From positions 1-6,803 of the forward strand of contig CALLQJ010000411.1 in the NCBI GenBank assembly GCA_938014865.1: a DNA stretch of 6,803 nucleotides, written 5' to 3'. The notes beneath the pieces are model-generated. The model was not told the origin of the DNA. It saw only the letters and a program-made list of their open reading frames with translations, and made no database searches. The DNA is from an uncultured Fastidiosipila sp. Its GTDB lineage: Bacteria; Bacillota; Clostridia; Saccharofermentanales; Fastidiosipilaceae. The position numbers were made by a program, and so were the translations under genes. Shown piece by piece: positions 1-6,465 of this stretch. Numbering within the stretch: position 1 is the stretch's first letter; every line of letters begins with the position of its first letter.

Positions 1-39
1 CTGCAGACTGGAAGAAAGCCGAAAGGAGAAAAAGAAAAG

Positions 40-684
40 ATGGGAGGGATGCTCTTCGGGAAAAACTTGTTTTTAAGCCTTTGGACCTGCGCTGTCCTAA
101 CGTGCTTCGGGGTGCTTCCCGGCCGGCGGAAAAAGAAGGTTATGCCGGCGGAACGGGAAGCCTCTGAAAGGAAGAAAACGGGCGTGTTCGGCTTTGCCTC
201 TTTTTTGTATTTTGCCGCATCCCGGGCGGGTCCGAAGGCTTCTTTTCTCCTGATCATGCTCTGGCCGCTGAGCCTGACGGATCTGCTCTGCCGGAGGCTT
301 CCGAATCGCCTGATTATACTCAGCCTGACAGGATTTTTGCTTTTAGAAGCCGGAGAAATGCTCACGGGGAAAACGCTGTTTTCCTATAAACGGCTGATTT
401 TTGCCGGCGTAAAGATCTTCGCAGCGCTTGCCGCCGCTCTCGTTTTCAAGAGCGCGGTCGGCGGAGGGGACATCAAAGTGATCCTCATGACGGCCCTTTT
501 CAGCTCGGGGGAAAAACTGCTCTTGCTTTTGCTTCTGAGTTTTGCAGCTGCTTGGCCCGTCGCTTTATACTGTTTTTTTAAAGGCGGCAGAAGGCGGGGC
601 AGGCGTCTTCCTTTTATGCCTTTTTGGCTGATCGGAAGTCTTGCCGCTGAGCATTTGATCCTTTATTTCGGTTTGCAAGTTTAA
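40..684 (+). CDS. A24-family prepilin peptidase-like membrane protein (no methylase domain)
   Basis: Probable inner-membrane aspartic protease of family A24 (type IV prepilin peptidase; TadV/CpaA-like), which cleaves leader peptides of pilin-like proteins at the cytoplasmic face. Seen in the 214-aa product: a hydrophobic N-terminal segment (about residues 9-27), a basic hydrophilic stretch (28-48), then several membrane segments. The two catalytic-aspartate motifs are present: D81 in a T-D-L-L-C-R-R-L-P-N context, and D144 in GGGDIK (141-146). A PFMPF motif at 191-195 near the C-terminus is also family-like. There are no paired CxxC motifs, so the N-methylase domain of PilD/ComC-type enzymes is absent. 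At 214 aa it is longer than a minimal TadV. The start is chosen for AGGAG at 24-28, 11 nt upstream. However, the frame has no stop back to base 1, so an upstream start outside the window cannot be excluded. No pilus genes are visible, so the substrate is unknown. Confidence 0.75.
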   Translation: MGGMLFGKNLFLSLWTCAVLTCFGVLPGRRKKKVMPAEREASERKKTGVFGFASFLYFAASRAGPKASFLLIMLWPLSLTDLLCRRLPNRLIILSLTGFLLLEAGEMLTGKTLFSYKRLIFAGVKIFAALAAALVFKSAVGGGDIKVILMTALFSSGEKLLLLLLLSFAAAWPVALYCFFKGGRRRGRRLPFMPFWLIGSLAAEHLILYFGLQV

Positions 685-736
685 AGAAAAAGCATTAGCA
701 TTATCCATACTAATTAAAGTCTGAGAGGAAATTTCT

Positions 737-1876
737 ATGCCTAAGCGTTTACTTAAAAAGCTGTCGGCCCTGGGCCTGGCCTCTGTTTTGCTTTTTTCTT
801 TGGCGGCCTGCAAGGGCAAAGAAAAAGAAAAAGAAAGTGCCGAAACGACGGCAGAGGTGACGGCAGAACAGACGACAAAGGAAGCCGAAAGCGAAGCAAC
901 GGCTGCAAAAACAACGGAAGCAGAGCCTTCGGCAAGCGTGACAGAAGCGGCTGAAGAGGACGTAAATGCAGGGTCTGACCTGGCGCCTTTGTCCGGCCGG
1001 AAAGTCAGTGAAGAGGCACGCAATCGCCGGGTGATTGCCGTCATGCTCGATAACCATCCGGATGCCAGAATGCAGGCCGGCTGGTCGCAGGCGGACATGG
1101 TCTTTGAGATGCGGGTTGAGGGTGCTTATACCCGTTATATGGCGCTTTTCCAAAGCGAAGACGCGCCCCTCGTCGGTCCGATCCGTTCGGCCCGAGGCTA
1201 TTACATTACCCGCATGGACGAATTTGATTCGGTCTATGTGCACTTCGGCGGTTCGACGGAAGCGGATCATATGCTGACAAGCAGCCGTTATGAAGACATT
1301 GACGGCATGGTGGTGCCTTCAAGCGTCATTTGGCGCTATAATGCCACCGGCAAATTTGCCCCGCATAATGCTTATTCGGATCTTGAAACGCTCCGCGGCT
1401 ATGCCGGAAACTTAGGCTACGATCAGGAGAAGGCGATCAGAGGCTATCGCTTTAATGAAACGCCCGAGGCGCCTTCCGGCGGCGAAACGGCCGATAAGGT
1501 TTTTGTCCGTTTCCTGAGCAATAATACCAGCACTTTTGACTACCAAGAGGCGGAGGGGATGTATACCTTCGCGAAGGGCGGCGTCAAGCAGCTCGATGAA
1601 AATACGGATGAAGCGGTCATGGTGCAGAATATCATCATCCAGGAAACCAGCTATTCCAAGTCTTCCTGGGGCGATCCGCTTCTGGCCTGCGAGCAGATCG
1701 GCAGCGGCAAGGGCATCTATGTCTCACAAGGCAAGCAGATTCCCATCCGCTGGGAGAAAACGTCTGAAGATGAGATGACGATGTATTACACGGAAGACGG
1801 CGAAGAACTTACGTTGAATCCCGGTCTCACCTGGGTTGAGGTGACGGATACGATTTCGGAGATCGAGATCAGCTGA
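737..1876 (+). CDS. DUF3048 (YerB-type) secreted lipoprotein
   Basis: Predicted lipoprotein anchored on the outer face of the cytoplasmic membrane; the molecular function of the DUF3048 family is not established. Seen in the 379-aa product: a lipoprotein signal peptide with basic N-terminus, a hydrophobic core and lipobox L22-A-A-C25. Next comes a charged Lys/Glu/Thr/Ala-rich spacer (about 26-85), typical of a flexible tether. The N-terminal DUF3048 domain (about 86-230) has V-M-L-D-N-H-P (102-108) and P-I-R-S-A-R (148-153). The C-terminal DUF3048 domain (about 252-372) includes a conserved-looking S-N-N-T-S-T-F-D-Y stretch. Length is normal for the family. The start is supported by AGAGGA at 724-729, 7 nt upstream of the ATG. 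It lies 52 nt after the peptidase gene and could be co-transcribed with it; no strong promoter is visible in the gap. A terminator follows at 1950-1983. Confidence 0.88.
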   Translation: MPKRLLKKLSALGLASVLLFSLAACKGKEKEKESAETTAEVTAEQTTKEAESEATAAKTTEAEPSASVTEAAEEDVNAGSDLAPLSGRKVSEEARNRRVIAVMLDNHPDARMQAGWSQADMVFEMRVEGAYTRYMALFQSEDAPLVGPIRSARGYYITRMDEFDSVYVHFGGSTEADHMLTSSRYEDIDGMVVPSSVIWRYNATGKFAPHNAYSDLETLRGYAGNLGYDQEKAIRGYRFNETPEAPSGGETADKVFVRFLSNNTSTFDYQEAEGMYTFAKGGVKQLDENTDEAVMVQNIIIQETSYSKSSWGDPLLACEQIGSGKGIYVSQGKQIPIRWEKTSEDEMTMYYTEDGEELTLNPGLTWVEVTDTISEIEIS

Positions 1877-1949
1877 GCTCAAGGCATTTAAATAAAAGAC
1901 TTTCCGGGAAAGATTCCGGAATACATTTAAGAAAAGATAAAAGCAGAAG

Positions 1950-1983
1950 AGGGCTTTGCCGAAATGAGGCAGGGCCCTTTTTT
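1950..1983 (+). terminator. Intrinsic terminator of the DUF3048 lipoprotein gene
   Basis: The left arm GGGCTTTGCC (1951-1960) pairs with GGCAGGGCCC (1968-1977) over 10 bp, including two G-U pairs, around a 7-nt loop. A1950 pairs with the first T of a six-T tract (1978-1983). It lies 73 nt after the lipoprotein stop codon and before the uxuA promoter region. It therefore most likely ends the upstream transcript and isolates the uxu genes. Confidence 0.85.
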
Positions 1984-2079
1984 CAGACTGAAAAGAAAGC
2001 GGGCTTTGCTTTGGGAAGAGGCGTTTCGATGGGGGAAAGGGCTTTGCTCCCGGGGGCTGCGGATGCTTTAGGCACGTCG

Positions 2080-2095
2080 TTTTTCCGGGGAAAAA
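2080..2095. promoter_or_regulatory. Perfect 16-bp palindrome upstream of uxuA (possible operator)
   Basis: TTTTTCC (2080-2086) and GGAAAAA (2089-2095) are exact inverted copies around a 2-bp GG centre. It lies 3 bp before a second, longer palindrome, about 100 bp upstream of the probable uxuA transcription start. A dimeric regulator site is a reasonable inference; I do not recognise the motif as that of a known regulator. Confidence 0.35.
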
Positions 2096-2098
2096 TGG

Positions 2099-2126
2099 AT
2101 TTTCTTGTGCAGATGCACGGGAAAAT
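2099..2126. promoter_or_regulatory. 28-bp near-perfect palindrome upstream of uxuA (possible operator)
   Basis: ATTTTCTTGTGCA (2099-2111) and TGCACGGGAAAAT (2114-2126) are inverted copies matching at 11 of 13 positions around a 2-bp GA centre. The two mismatched positions would be T-G pairs in RNA. The centre is about 66 bp upstream of the candidate -10 box. The tiny centre and long arms favour a protein-binding site in DNA over an RNA hairpin. Hexuronate genes are commonly controlled by GntR- or LacI-family repressors, but no regulator gene is in the window and the site is not one I can assign. Confidence 0.45.
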
Positions 2127-2153
2127 GAGATGCTTTGGATAAATAATAAAACA

Positions 2154-2184
2154 TAGAGACGAAAGTACGTCGGCGGGTTATAAT
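2154..2184 (+). promoter_or_regulatory. Probable sigma-A promoter of uxuAB
   Basis: A perfect -10 box TATAAT lies at 2179-2184. The best -35 match is weak (TAGAGA, 2154-2159, 4 of 6) with a long 19-bp spacer, which suggests an activator-dependent or intrinsically weak promoter. Transcription would begin near 2191, giving a leader of about 40 nt. The -10 box lies within two copies of TTATAA separated by TAG (2178-2192), which could be an overlapping repressor site or chance in AT-rich DNA. Confidence 0.5.
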
Positions 2185-2215
2185 AGTTATAAATCGTTTA
2201 GAAAATTTTGACTTG

Positions 2216-2221
2216 AAGGAG
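2216..2221 (+). promoter_or_regulatory. uxuA: Ribosome binding site that fixes the uxuA start
   Basis: AAGGAG sits 9 nt before the ATG at 2231. A more upstream in-frame TTG (2213) would place this site inside the coding sequence, and the ATG at 2225 would be only 3 nt away. The ATG at 2231 gives an N-terminus M-K-M-T-F-R-W-Y-G, which matches the usual start of Gram-positive UxuA proteins. Confidence 0.8.
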
Positions 2222-2230
2222 ACTATGCTT

Positions 2231-3325
2231 ATGAAAATGACGTTTCGTTGGTACGGTGAAGGGAATGACTCCGTCACGCTTAAGCAGATTAAGCAGATTC
2301 CGGGGATGACGGGGCTGATGGGTGTACTTGATCAGTATGCGGCCGGCGAGGTGTGGCCTTCCGATGTGATTAAAGATTATGTGGATCACGTGCATGAAGC
2401 GGGCCTGGAGGTGGAAGTGATCGAGAGCGTGAACGTGCACGAGGACATTAAACTCGGCAAGCCGTCGCGCGATGAATATATTGAGAATTATAAACAGACC
2501 ATCCGCAATCTGGCCGAACACGGCATTAAGGTGATTGTTTATAATTTCATGCCGGTCTTTGACTGGCTGAGGACGGATATGGCCCGTGAGAACGACGACG
2601 GTTCGACGGCGCTTTATTACGATGAGGCAGAAATTAAAGACATGACGCCGCAGGATATTGTGGAGCGTACGGCGGCCAAGTCCGGCGGCTATACGCTGCC
2701 CGGCTGGGAAAAAGATCGTCTGGCTGAGCTCGATCAGGTCTTAAAAGAGTATGAAGATGTGGACGGCGAGAAGCTTTTGGAAAATTACAAATATTTCCTG
2801 GAGCAGATCGTGCCCGTCTGCGAAGAGGCCGGCGTGAGAATGGCCGTCCATCCGGACGATCCCGCCTGGCCGGTCTTCGGAATTCCGCGTATTGCCCACA
2901 GTGTGGAGCAGTTTGACCGCATTCTGGATCTGGTGGACAGTCCGGCAAATTCGCTTTGCCTTTGCACGGGTTCTTTGGGCTCGAACCCGGACAATGATAT
3001 TCCCGCGGCGATCCGGCACTTCGGCGAAAGAGACCGCATTGCTTGTCTGCACGTCCGGAATATTAAATATCTGGGCGAGCGTCGTTTCCGCGAGGCGGCT
3101 CATCTTTCCTCGGACGGCAATCTGGATATGTATGAAATCATTAAGGCGATTTATGAGACCACGCCGGATGTCTACATCCGTCCGGACCACGGCCGCATGA
3201 TTTGGGATGAAAAAGCCAGAGCAGGCTACGGGCTTTATGACCGGGCGCTCGGTGCGACCTATATTAACGGCTTGTGGGAAGCCATTGCCAAAAACGACGG
3301 CGAAAAGCATGCCAAAGCCTATTGA
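2231..3325 (+). CDS. uxuA: Mannonate dehydratase UxuA
   Basis: Cytoplasmic enzyme that dehydrates D-mannonate to 2-keto-3-deoxy-D-gluconate in the hexuronate (Ashwell) pathway. The 364-aa product is of normal family length and begins with F-R-W-Y-G. It has E-S-V-N-V-H-E and I-E-N-Y-K-Q-T-I-R-N-L, then N-F-M-P-V-F-D-W, all hallmarks of UxuA. The divalent-metal ligands of the family appear conserved: H207 (in H-P-D-D), C245 (in C-T-G-S), H274 (in H-V-R-N) and D319 (in P-D-H-G-R). They are followed by the active-site segment G-Y333-G-L-Y-D-R. The assignment of ligands comes from known UxuA structures by motif position. The start at ATG 2231 is preferred over 2213, 2225 and 2237. uxuB follows 73 nt downstream with a terminator-like hairpin between. 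No uxaC, kdgK or kdgA is in the window, so the rest of the pathway must be elsewhere. Confidence 0.95.
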   Translation: MKMTFRWYGEGNDSVTLKQIKQIPGMTGLMGVLDQYAAGEVWPSDVIKDYVDHVHEAGLEVEVIESVNVHEDIKLGKPSRDEYIENYKQTIRNLAEHGIKVIVYNFMPVFDWLRTDMARENDDGSTALYYDEAEIKDMTPQDIVERTAAKSGGYTLPGWEKDRLAELDQVLKEYEDVDGEKLLENYKYFLEQIVPVCEEAGVRMAVHPDDPAWPVFGIPRIAHSVEQFDRILDLVDSPANSLCLCTGSLGSNPDNDIPAAIRHFGERDRIACLHVRNIKYLGERRFREAAHLSSDGNLDMYEIIKAIYETTPDVYIRPDHGRMIWDEKARAGYGLYDRALGATYINGLWEAIAKNDGEKHAKAY

Positions 3326-3345
3326 TCAAGGTGGCGGATGAGTTG

Positions 3346-3376
3346 AGGCCGCTCCCTGAATGCGGAGCGGCTTTTT
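3346..3376 (+). terminator. Terminator/attenuator hairpin between uxuA and uxuB
   Basis: GCCGCTCC (3348-3355) pairs perfectly with GGAGCGGC (3364-3371) around an 8-nt loop, followed by five T residues (3372-3376). It begins about 20 nt after the uxuA stop codon, and its T-tract ends 9 nt before the uxuB ribosome binding site. By sequence it is a convincing intrinsic terminator. By position it must be partly read through, or serve as a 3' stabilising structure for the uxuA message, if the genes share a transcript. Confidence 0.75.
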
Positions 3377-3385
3377 ATACAGCAC

Positions 3386-3393
3386 AAGGAGGT
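3386..3393 (+). promoter_or_regulatory. uxuB: Consensus ribosome binding site of uxuB
   Basis: AAGGAGGT is a full match to the anti-Shine-Dalgarno sequence, 5 nt before the ATG at 3399. It rules out the earlier in-frame ATG at 3360, which lies in the loop of the preceding hairpin and would include the T-tract in the coding sequence. Confidence 0.85.
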
Positions 3394-3398
3394 ACTCG

Positions 3399-5015
3399 AT
3401 GGTAAAACTTAATTACGAAGGCTTGAAAAATAAAGAAGCCTGGGAGAAGGCGGGGATCAAGATTCCGCAGTATGACTATGAGAAGGTCCGGGAGAATACC
3501 TTGAAAAATCCCAAGTGGCTGCATATCGGAGCCGGGAATATATTCCGCGGCTTTATTTGTTCTTTGCAGCAGGATCTTCTGAATCAAGGCGAGGCGGACA
3601 GCGGCATTATCGCCCTGGCGCCGATGGACGGCTATACCCTGAAACATGTGATGGGGGGCGCGGATTATCTGACGATTCAGGTGCAGATGCATGCGGACGG
3701 CGAGCTGGATAAAGAGGTCTATGCTTCGCTGTGCGACGGACTGGATCTGAGTAAGCCGGAAGATTATGCGCGTGCCTGTGCGATTGTTGAAGATGAAGGG
3801 CTCGAAATGATCAGCTTTACGATCACGGAAAAGGGCTACAACATCACGACGATTGAAGGGGAACTCACCGAGCAGGTGAAAGGGGATATGAAAGACGGTC
3901 CCGAGCATCCGGCGAACACTATGGCGCTGGTGGCGGGCTTTTTGTACAGGCGTTTTAAAGCCGGCAAATTGCCTTTGACCTTGGTGTCCATGGACAATTT
4001 CTCGCATAACGGGTCCAAGCTGAAAGATTCGGTTCTGACGGTGGCGAAGGCCTGGCTCGAGAACGGATTGGTGGAAGAAGAATTCCTGGATTACCTGAAT
4101 GATGACAGCCTGGTCGCCTTCCCCTGGAGCTGCATTGATAAGATTACGCCGCGTCCGAGCAAGGAAATCGGCGAGATGATCGAAGAGCTCGGGGTTGAGG
4201 GCGCGTCTTCAGTGGTGACCAAGTCCGGTTCTTATGCCGCGAACTATGTGAATGCCGAAGTGCCGCAGTACCTGGTCATTGAAGATCATTTCACCAACGG
4301 CCGTCCGCCTCTGGAAAAAGCGGGCGTCTACATGACGGACCGGGAGACGGTGGATAAGTTTGAGCGGATGAAAGTCTGCACCTGCCTGAATCCTTTGCAT
4401 ACGGCATTGGCGGTCTTCGGCTGCCTGCTCGAAAAAGAAACGATCGCGAGCGAGATGAAGGATCGCTCCCTGCGCACCCTGGCGGCGACGATCGGGGAGA
4501 CCGAAGGCATGCCTGTTGTGACGGATCCCGGCATCATCAAGCCGATGGATTTCCTGCAGGAAGTGCTGAATGAGCGCCTGCCGAATCCTTATCTGCCGGA
4601 TACGCCGCAGCGTATTGCGACGGATACGTCGCAGAAGCTGCCGATCCGCTTCGGTGAAACCATTAAGCTTTACCATGCGGACGATAAGCTCGAAACCGAT
4701 GATCTGGTGGCTATCCCGCTCGCCCTGGCCGCCTGGCTGCGCTATCTTTTAGGCGTCAACGATGAGGGCGAAGAGATGGAGCTTTCCTCAGATCCGATGA
4801 TTCCGGATATGCAGGACGCCTTGGCCGATGTCGAACTCGGCGGTGATCCCGATACGGCCCGGAAGGCGCTGAAGACGATTCTCACGAATGACGTCATCTT
4901 CGGCACCGATCTTTACGAGGCGGGCTTGGGTGAGAAGATTGAGGATTACTTCATCGAGATGATCAAAGGACCGCGTGCGGTGCGTCTGACGCTCGAAAAA
5001 TATTTCCCGGCCTGA
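3399..5015 (+). CDS. uxuB: Fructuronate reductase (D-mannonate oxidoreductase) UxuB
   Basis: NAD-dependent cytoplasmic enzyme of the polyol-specific long-chain (mannitol) dehydrogenase family; it reduces D-fructuronate to D-mannonate, the substrate of UxuA. The 538-aa product has the nucleotide-binding motif G-A-G-N-I-F-R-G (44-51) and D-N-F-S-H-N-G (199-205). F-P-W-S-C-I-D-K-I-T-P-R-P spans 241-253. The catalytic segment has K325, then L-N-P-L-H (330-334), so the Lys, Asn and His expected of the family are present. The C-terminal helical domain (about 320-538) is complete. Members of this family also include tagaturonate reductase and mannitol dehydrogenase. The adjacent uxuA makes the fructuronate role by far the likeliest. 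Expression probably depends on read-through of the hairpin at 3346-3376, because only 22 nt separate its T-tract from the start codon. Confidence 0.92.
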   Translation: MVKLNYEGLKNKEAWEKAGIKIPQYDYEKVRENTLKNPKWLHIGAGNIFRGFICSLQQDLLNQGEADSGIIALAPMDGYTLKHVMGGADYLTIQVQMHADGELDKEVYASLCDGLDLSKPEDYARACAIVEDEGLEMISFTITEKGYNITTIEGELTEQVKGDMKDGPEHPANTMALVAGFLYRRFKAGKLPLTLVSMDNFSHNGSKLKDSVLTVAKAWLENGLVEEEFLDYLNDDSLVAFPWSCIDKITPRPSKEIGEMIEELGVEGASSVVTKSGSYAANYVNAEVPQYLVIEDHFTNGRPPLEKAGVYMTDRETVDKFERMKVCTCLNPLHTALAVFGCLLEKETIASEMKDRSLRTLAATIGETEGMPVVTDPGIIKPMDFLQEVLNERLPNPYLPDTPQRIATDTSQKLPIRFGETIKLYHADDKLETDDLVAIPLALAAWLRYLLGVNDEGEEMELSSDPMIPDMQDALADVELGGDPDTARKALKTILTNDVIFGTDLYEAGLGEKIEDYFIEMIKGPRAVRLTLEKYFPA

Positions 5016-5040
5016 GCGATAAAGCGGCCTAAAGCTTGAA

Positions 5041-5074
5041 GAAAAATCCCGTGGTTTCGGCTGCGGGATTTTTC
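5041..5074 (+). terminator. Strong intrinsic terminator after uxuB
   Basis: GAAAAATCCCG (5041-5051) and CGGGATTTTTC (5064-5074) form a perfect 11-bp stem with a 12-nt loop. The T-run is within the right arm and more T residues follow. The A-run on the left makes it potentially bidirectional. It starts 25 nt after the uxuB stop and separates uxuAB from guaA. Confidence 0.85.
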
Positions 5075-5095
5075 CTTTTGAAGCCCGGTCCGAGA

Positions 5096-5123
5096 TTGAT
5101 TTCGCCTCTTATTGTGTTACGAT
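5096..5123 (+). promoter_or_regulatory. Probable guaA promoter (extended -10)
   Basis: A -35 box TTGATT (5096-5101) is followed after 16 bp by TACGAT (5118-5123), preceded by TG one base upstream (5115-5116), an extended -10 arrangement. It lies between the uxuB terminator and the guaA start, so it would give guaA its own transcript with a leader of about 40 nt. I see no purine riboswitch or recognisable PurR box. Confidence 0.5.
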
Positions 5124-5168
5124 ATGGACACGTTTTAATCGGTCTTTTACGGCATTAAGGAGCAGTGT

Positions 5169-6461
5169 ATGAAGCAGGATATGATCGTGATTTTGGATTT
5201 GGGCAGTCCCGAAAACACGGAGCTGGCCCGGGAGATTCGCGCCCTCGGCGTTTACAGTGAGATACATCCTCATGACATAACAAAGGAGGCCCTGGAGGCC
5301 TTGCCGAATGTGAAGGGCGTGATCTTGAACGGCGGCGTGAACCGTGTGGTGGACGGCGAGACGATTGATGTGCGGGATGAACTTTCCGAACTTGATGTCC
5401 CGATCATGGCCGCGGATCATCAGGGTGCCCCGCCCTGGCCTGCGTCTTATGAGGCGCGCACGGCCCGCCTGAAGCAATTTATCTTCGGCACGTGCAAGGC
5501 GGAGGCCGGCTGGTCTTCGGAAGCGTTTATCGACGAACAAGTCCGGCGCATCCGTGAAGAGGTCGGCGATAAAAAGGTCCTGCTGGCTCTGTCGGGCGGC
5601 GTGGATTCTTCGGTCGTTGCGGCCCTGCTTCTGAAAGCGATCGGCGGAGAGCAGCTGGTATGCGTGCACGTCAATCACGGGATGCTGCGGGCCGGCGAAG
5701 CCGAACAGGTGGTGGAGGTCTTCGGTCCTGCTCTCGGCGCGAATCTGGTCTATGTGGATGCGGCGGATCGCTTCCTGGAGAAACTTGAAGGTGTTGCCGA
5801 TCCTGAAGAAAAGCGCAAGATCATCGGCAATGCGTTTATCCGGGTCTTTGAAGAAGAAGCCCGAAAACTTGAAGGCATTGACTATCTGGCCCAAGGGACC
5901 ATTTATCCTGATATCGTGGAGTCCGGCACCAAGACCGTGAAGACCGTCAAGAGCCACCACAATGTCGGGGGCCTGCCGGAGGATCTGAAATTTACATTGA
6001 TTGAACCTTTAAAAACGCTTTTTAAAGATGAAGTACGAGCCGTCGGCGTGGCCCTCGGCCTGCCGAACGACATGGTCTACCGCCAGCCCTTCCCGGGCCC
6101 CGGCTTAGCGGTGCGCTGCCTCGGCGCTATTACCCGGGACCGCCTTGAAGCGGTCCGGCATTCGGATGCCATTCTGCGCGAAGAATTTGCCAAGGCGGGT
6201 CTGGCCGGCAAAGTCTGGCAGTACTTTACGGTTGTTCCGGATTTCAAGAGCGTCGGCATTAAAAACAATGCCAGGAGCTTTGAATGGCCCTGCATCCTGC
6301 GGGCGGTCAATACCGTGGATGCGATGACGGCGGAGATTGAAGAGATCCCTTATGATCTCCTGGCCCGGATTACCTACCGTATAACCCACGAGGTGGAGGG
6401 GATTAACCGGGTGCTTTATGATTTGACGCCTAAGCCGACCGGGACGATTGAATGGGAATAA
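5169..6461 (+). CDS. guaA: GMP synthase with degenerate, shortened glutaminase domain
   Basis: GuaA aminates XMP to GMP with ATP, normally using ammonia released from glutamine by an N-terminal class I amidotransferase domain. The C-terminal part looks functional: P-loop S-G-G-V-D-S-S (142-148), S-H-H-N-V-G-G-L-P (262-270), F-P-G-P-G-L (308-313) and K-P-T-G-T-I-E-W-E (422-430). The protein is 430 aa, against about 510-525 for ordinary GuaA. The missing part is in the amidotransferase domain. Residues 5-86 still follow its first half (I-L-D-L-G-S; V-I-L-N-G-G), but the G-[IV]-C-Y-G-M-Q nucleophile segment is replaced by M-A-A-D-H-Q-G (80-86). The GGP motif reads GGV, and the following roughly 90 residues with the His and Glu of the triad are gone. 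The sequence rejoins GuaA at about F104. The frame is unbroken. AAGGAG (5157-5162) lies 6 nt before the ATG. Predicted to be ammonia-dependent or to use a partner glutaminase. Confidence 0.9.
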   Translation: MKQDMIVILDLGSPENTELAREIRALGVYSEIHPHDITKEALEALPNVKGVILNGGVNRVVDGETIDVRDELSELDVPIMAADHQGAPPWPASYEARTARLKQFIFGTCKAEAGWSSEAFIDEQVRRIREEVGDKKVLLALSGGVDSSVVAALLLKAIGGEQLVCVHVNHGMLRAGEAEQVVEVFGPALGANLVYVDAADRFLEKLEGVADPEEKRKIIGNAFIRVFEEEARKLEGIDYLAQGTIYPDIVESGTKTVKTVKSHHNVGGLPEDLKFTLIEPLKTLFKDEVRAVGVALGLPNDMVYRQPFPGPGLAVRCLGAITRDRLEAVRHSDAILREEFAKAGLAGKVWQYFTVVPDFKSVGIKNNARSFEWPCILRAVNTVDAMTAEIEEIPYDLLARITYRITHEVEGINRVLYDLTPKPTGTIEWE

Positions 6462-6465
6462 TAAG

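Larger units (their letters stand above)
1877..2230. other. 354-nt intergenic region upstream of uxuA
   Basis: No credible coding sequence is seen here on either strand; the open frames are short or lack a ribosome binding site. Besides the terminator, two palindromes, promoter and ribosome binding site listed separately, it holds a small hairpin (TTCCGG 1902-1907 with CCGGAA 1916-1921). It also holds three copies of the nonamer GGGCTTTGC (1951-1959, 2001-2009, 2039-2047), the first being part of the terminator stem. The length is generous for a simple promoter, leaving room for upstream regulatory sites. Confidence 0.7.

Noticed and set aside
565..1270. Minus-strand open frames over the lipoprotein gene
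   Set aside because: Ser/Ala- or Cys/Arg/Phe-rich antisense readings of the Lys/Glu/Thr-rich linker; no start signals or family features.
2095..2142. Possible 15-codon small gene in the uxuA upstream region
   Set aside because: No ribosome binding site, and it overlaps a palindrome that explains the sequence better.
2213..2230. Upstream TTG start for uxuA
   Set aside because: It would place the AAGGAG ribosome binding site inside the coding sequence; the ATG at 2231 has proper spacing and the family-typical N-terminus.
2280..2300. Tandem AAGCAGATT duplication in uxuA
   Set aside because: It merely encodes K-Q-I-K-Q-I in a conserved part of the protein; no structural significance seen.
2741..3310. 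Minus-strand open frame of 189 codons inside uxuA
   Set aside because: Antisense shadow of a confidently identified gene, with no motifs.
3360..3398. Upstream ATG start for uxuB
   Set aside because: It sits in the loop of the terminator hairpin without a ribosome binding site; the ATG at 3399 follows a full AAGGAGGT.
5109..5960. Minus-strand open frame of 283 codons
   Set aside because: It lies opposite the guaA coding sequence, shows no recognisable domain, and has low-complexity His/Arg/Leu-rich composition typical of antisense translation of a GC-rich gene.
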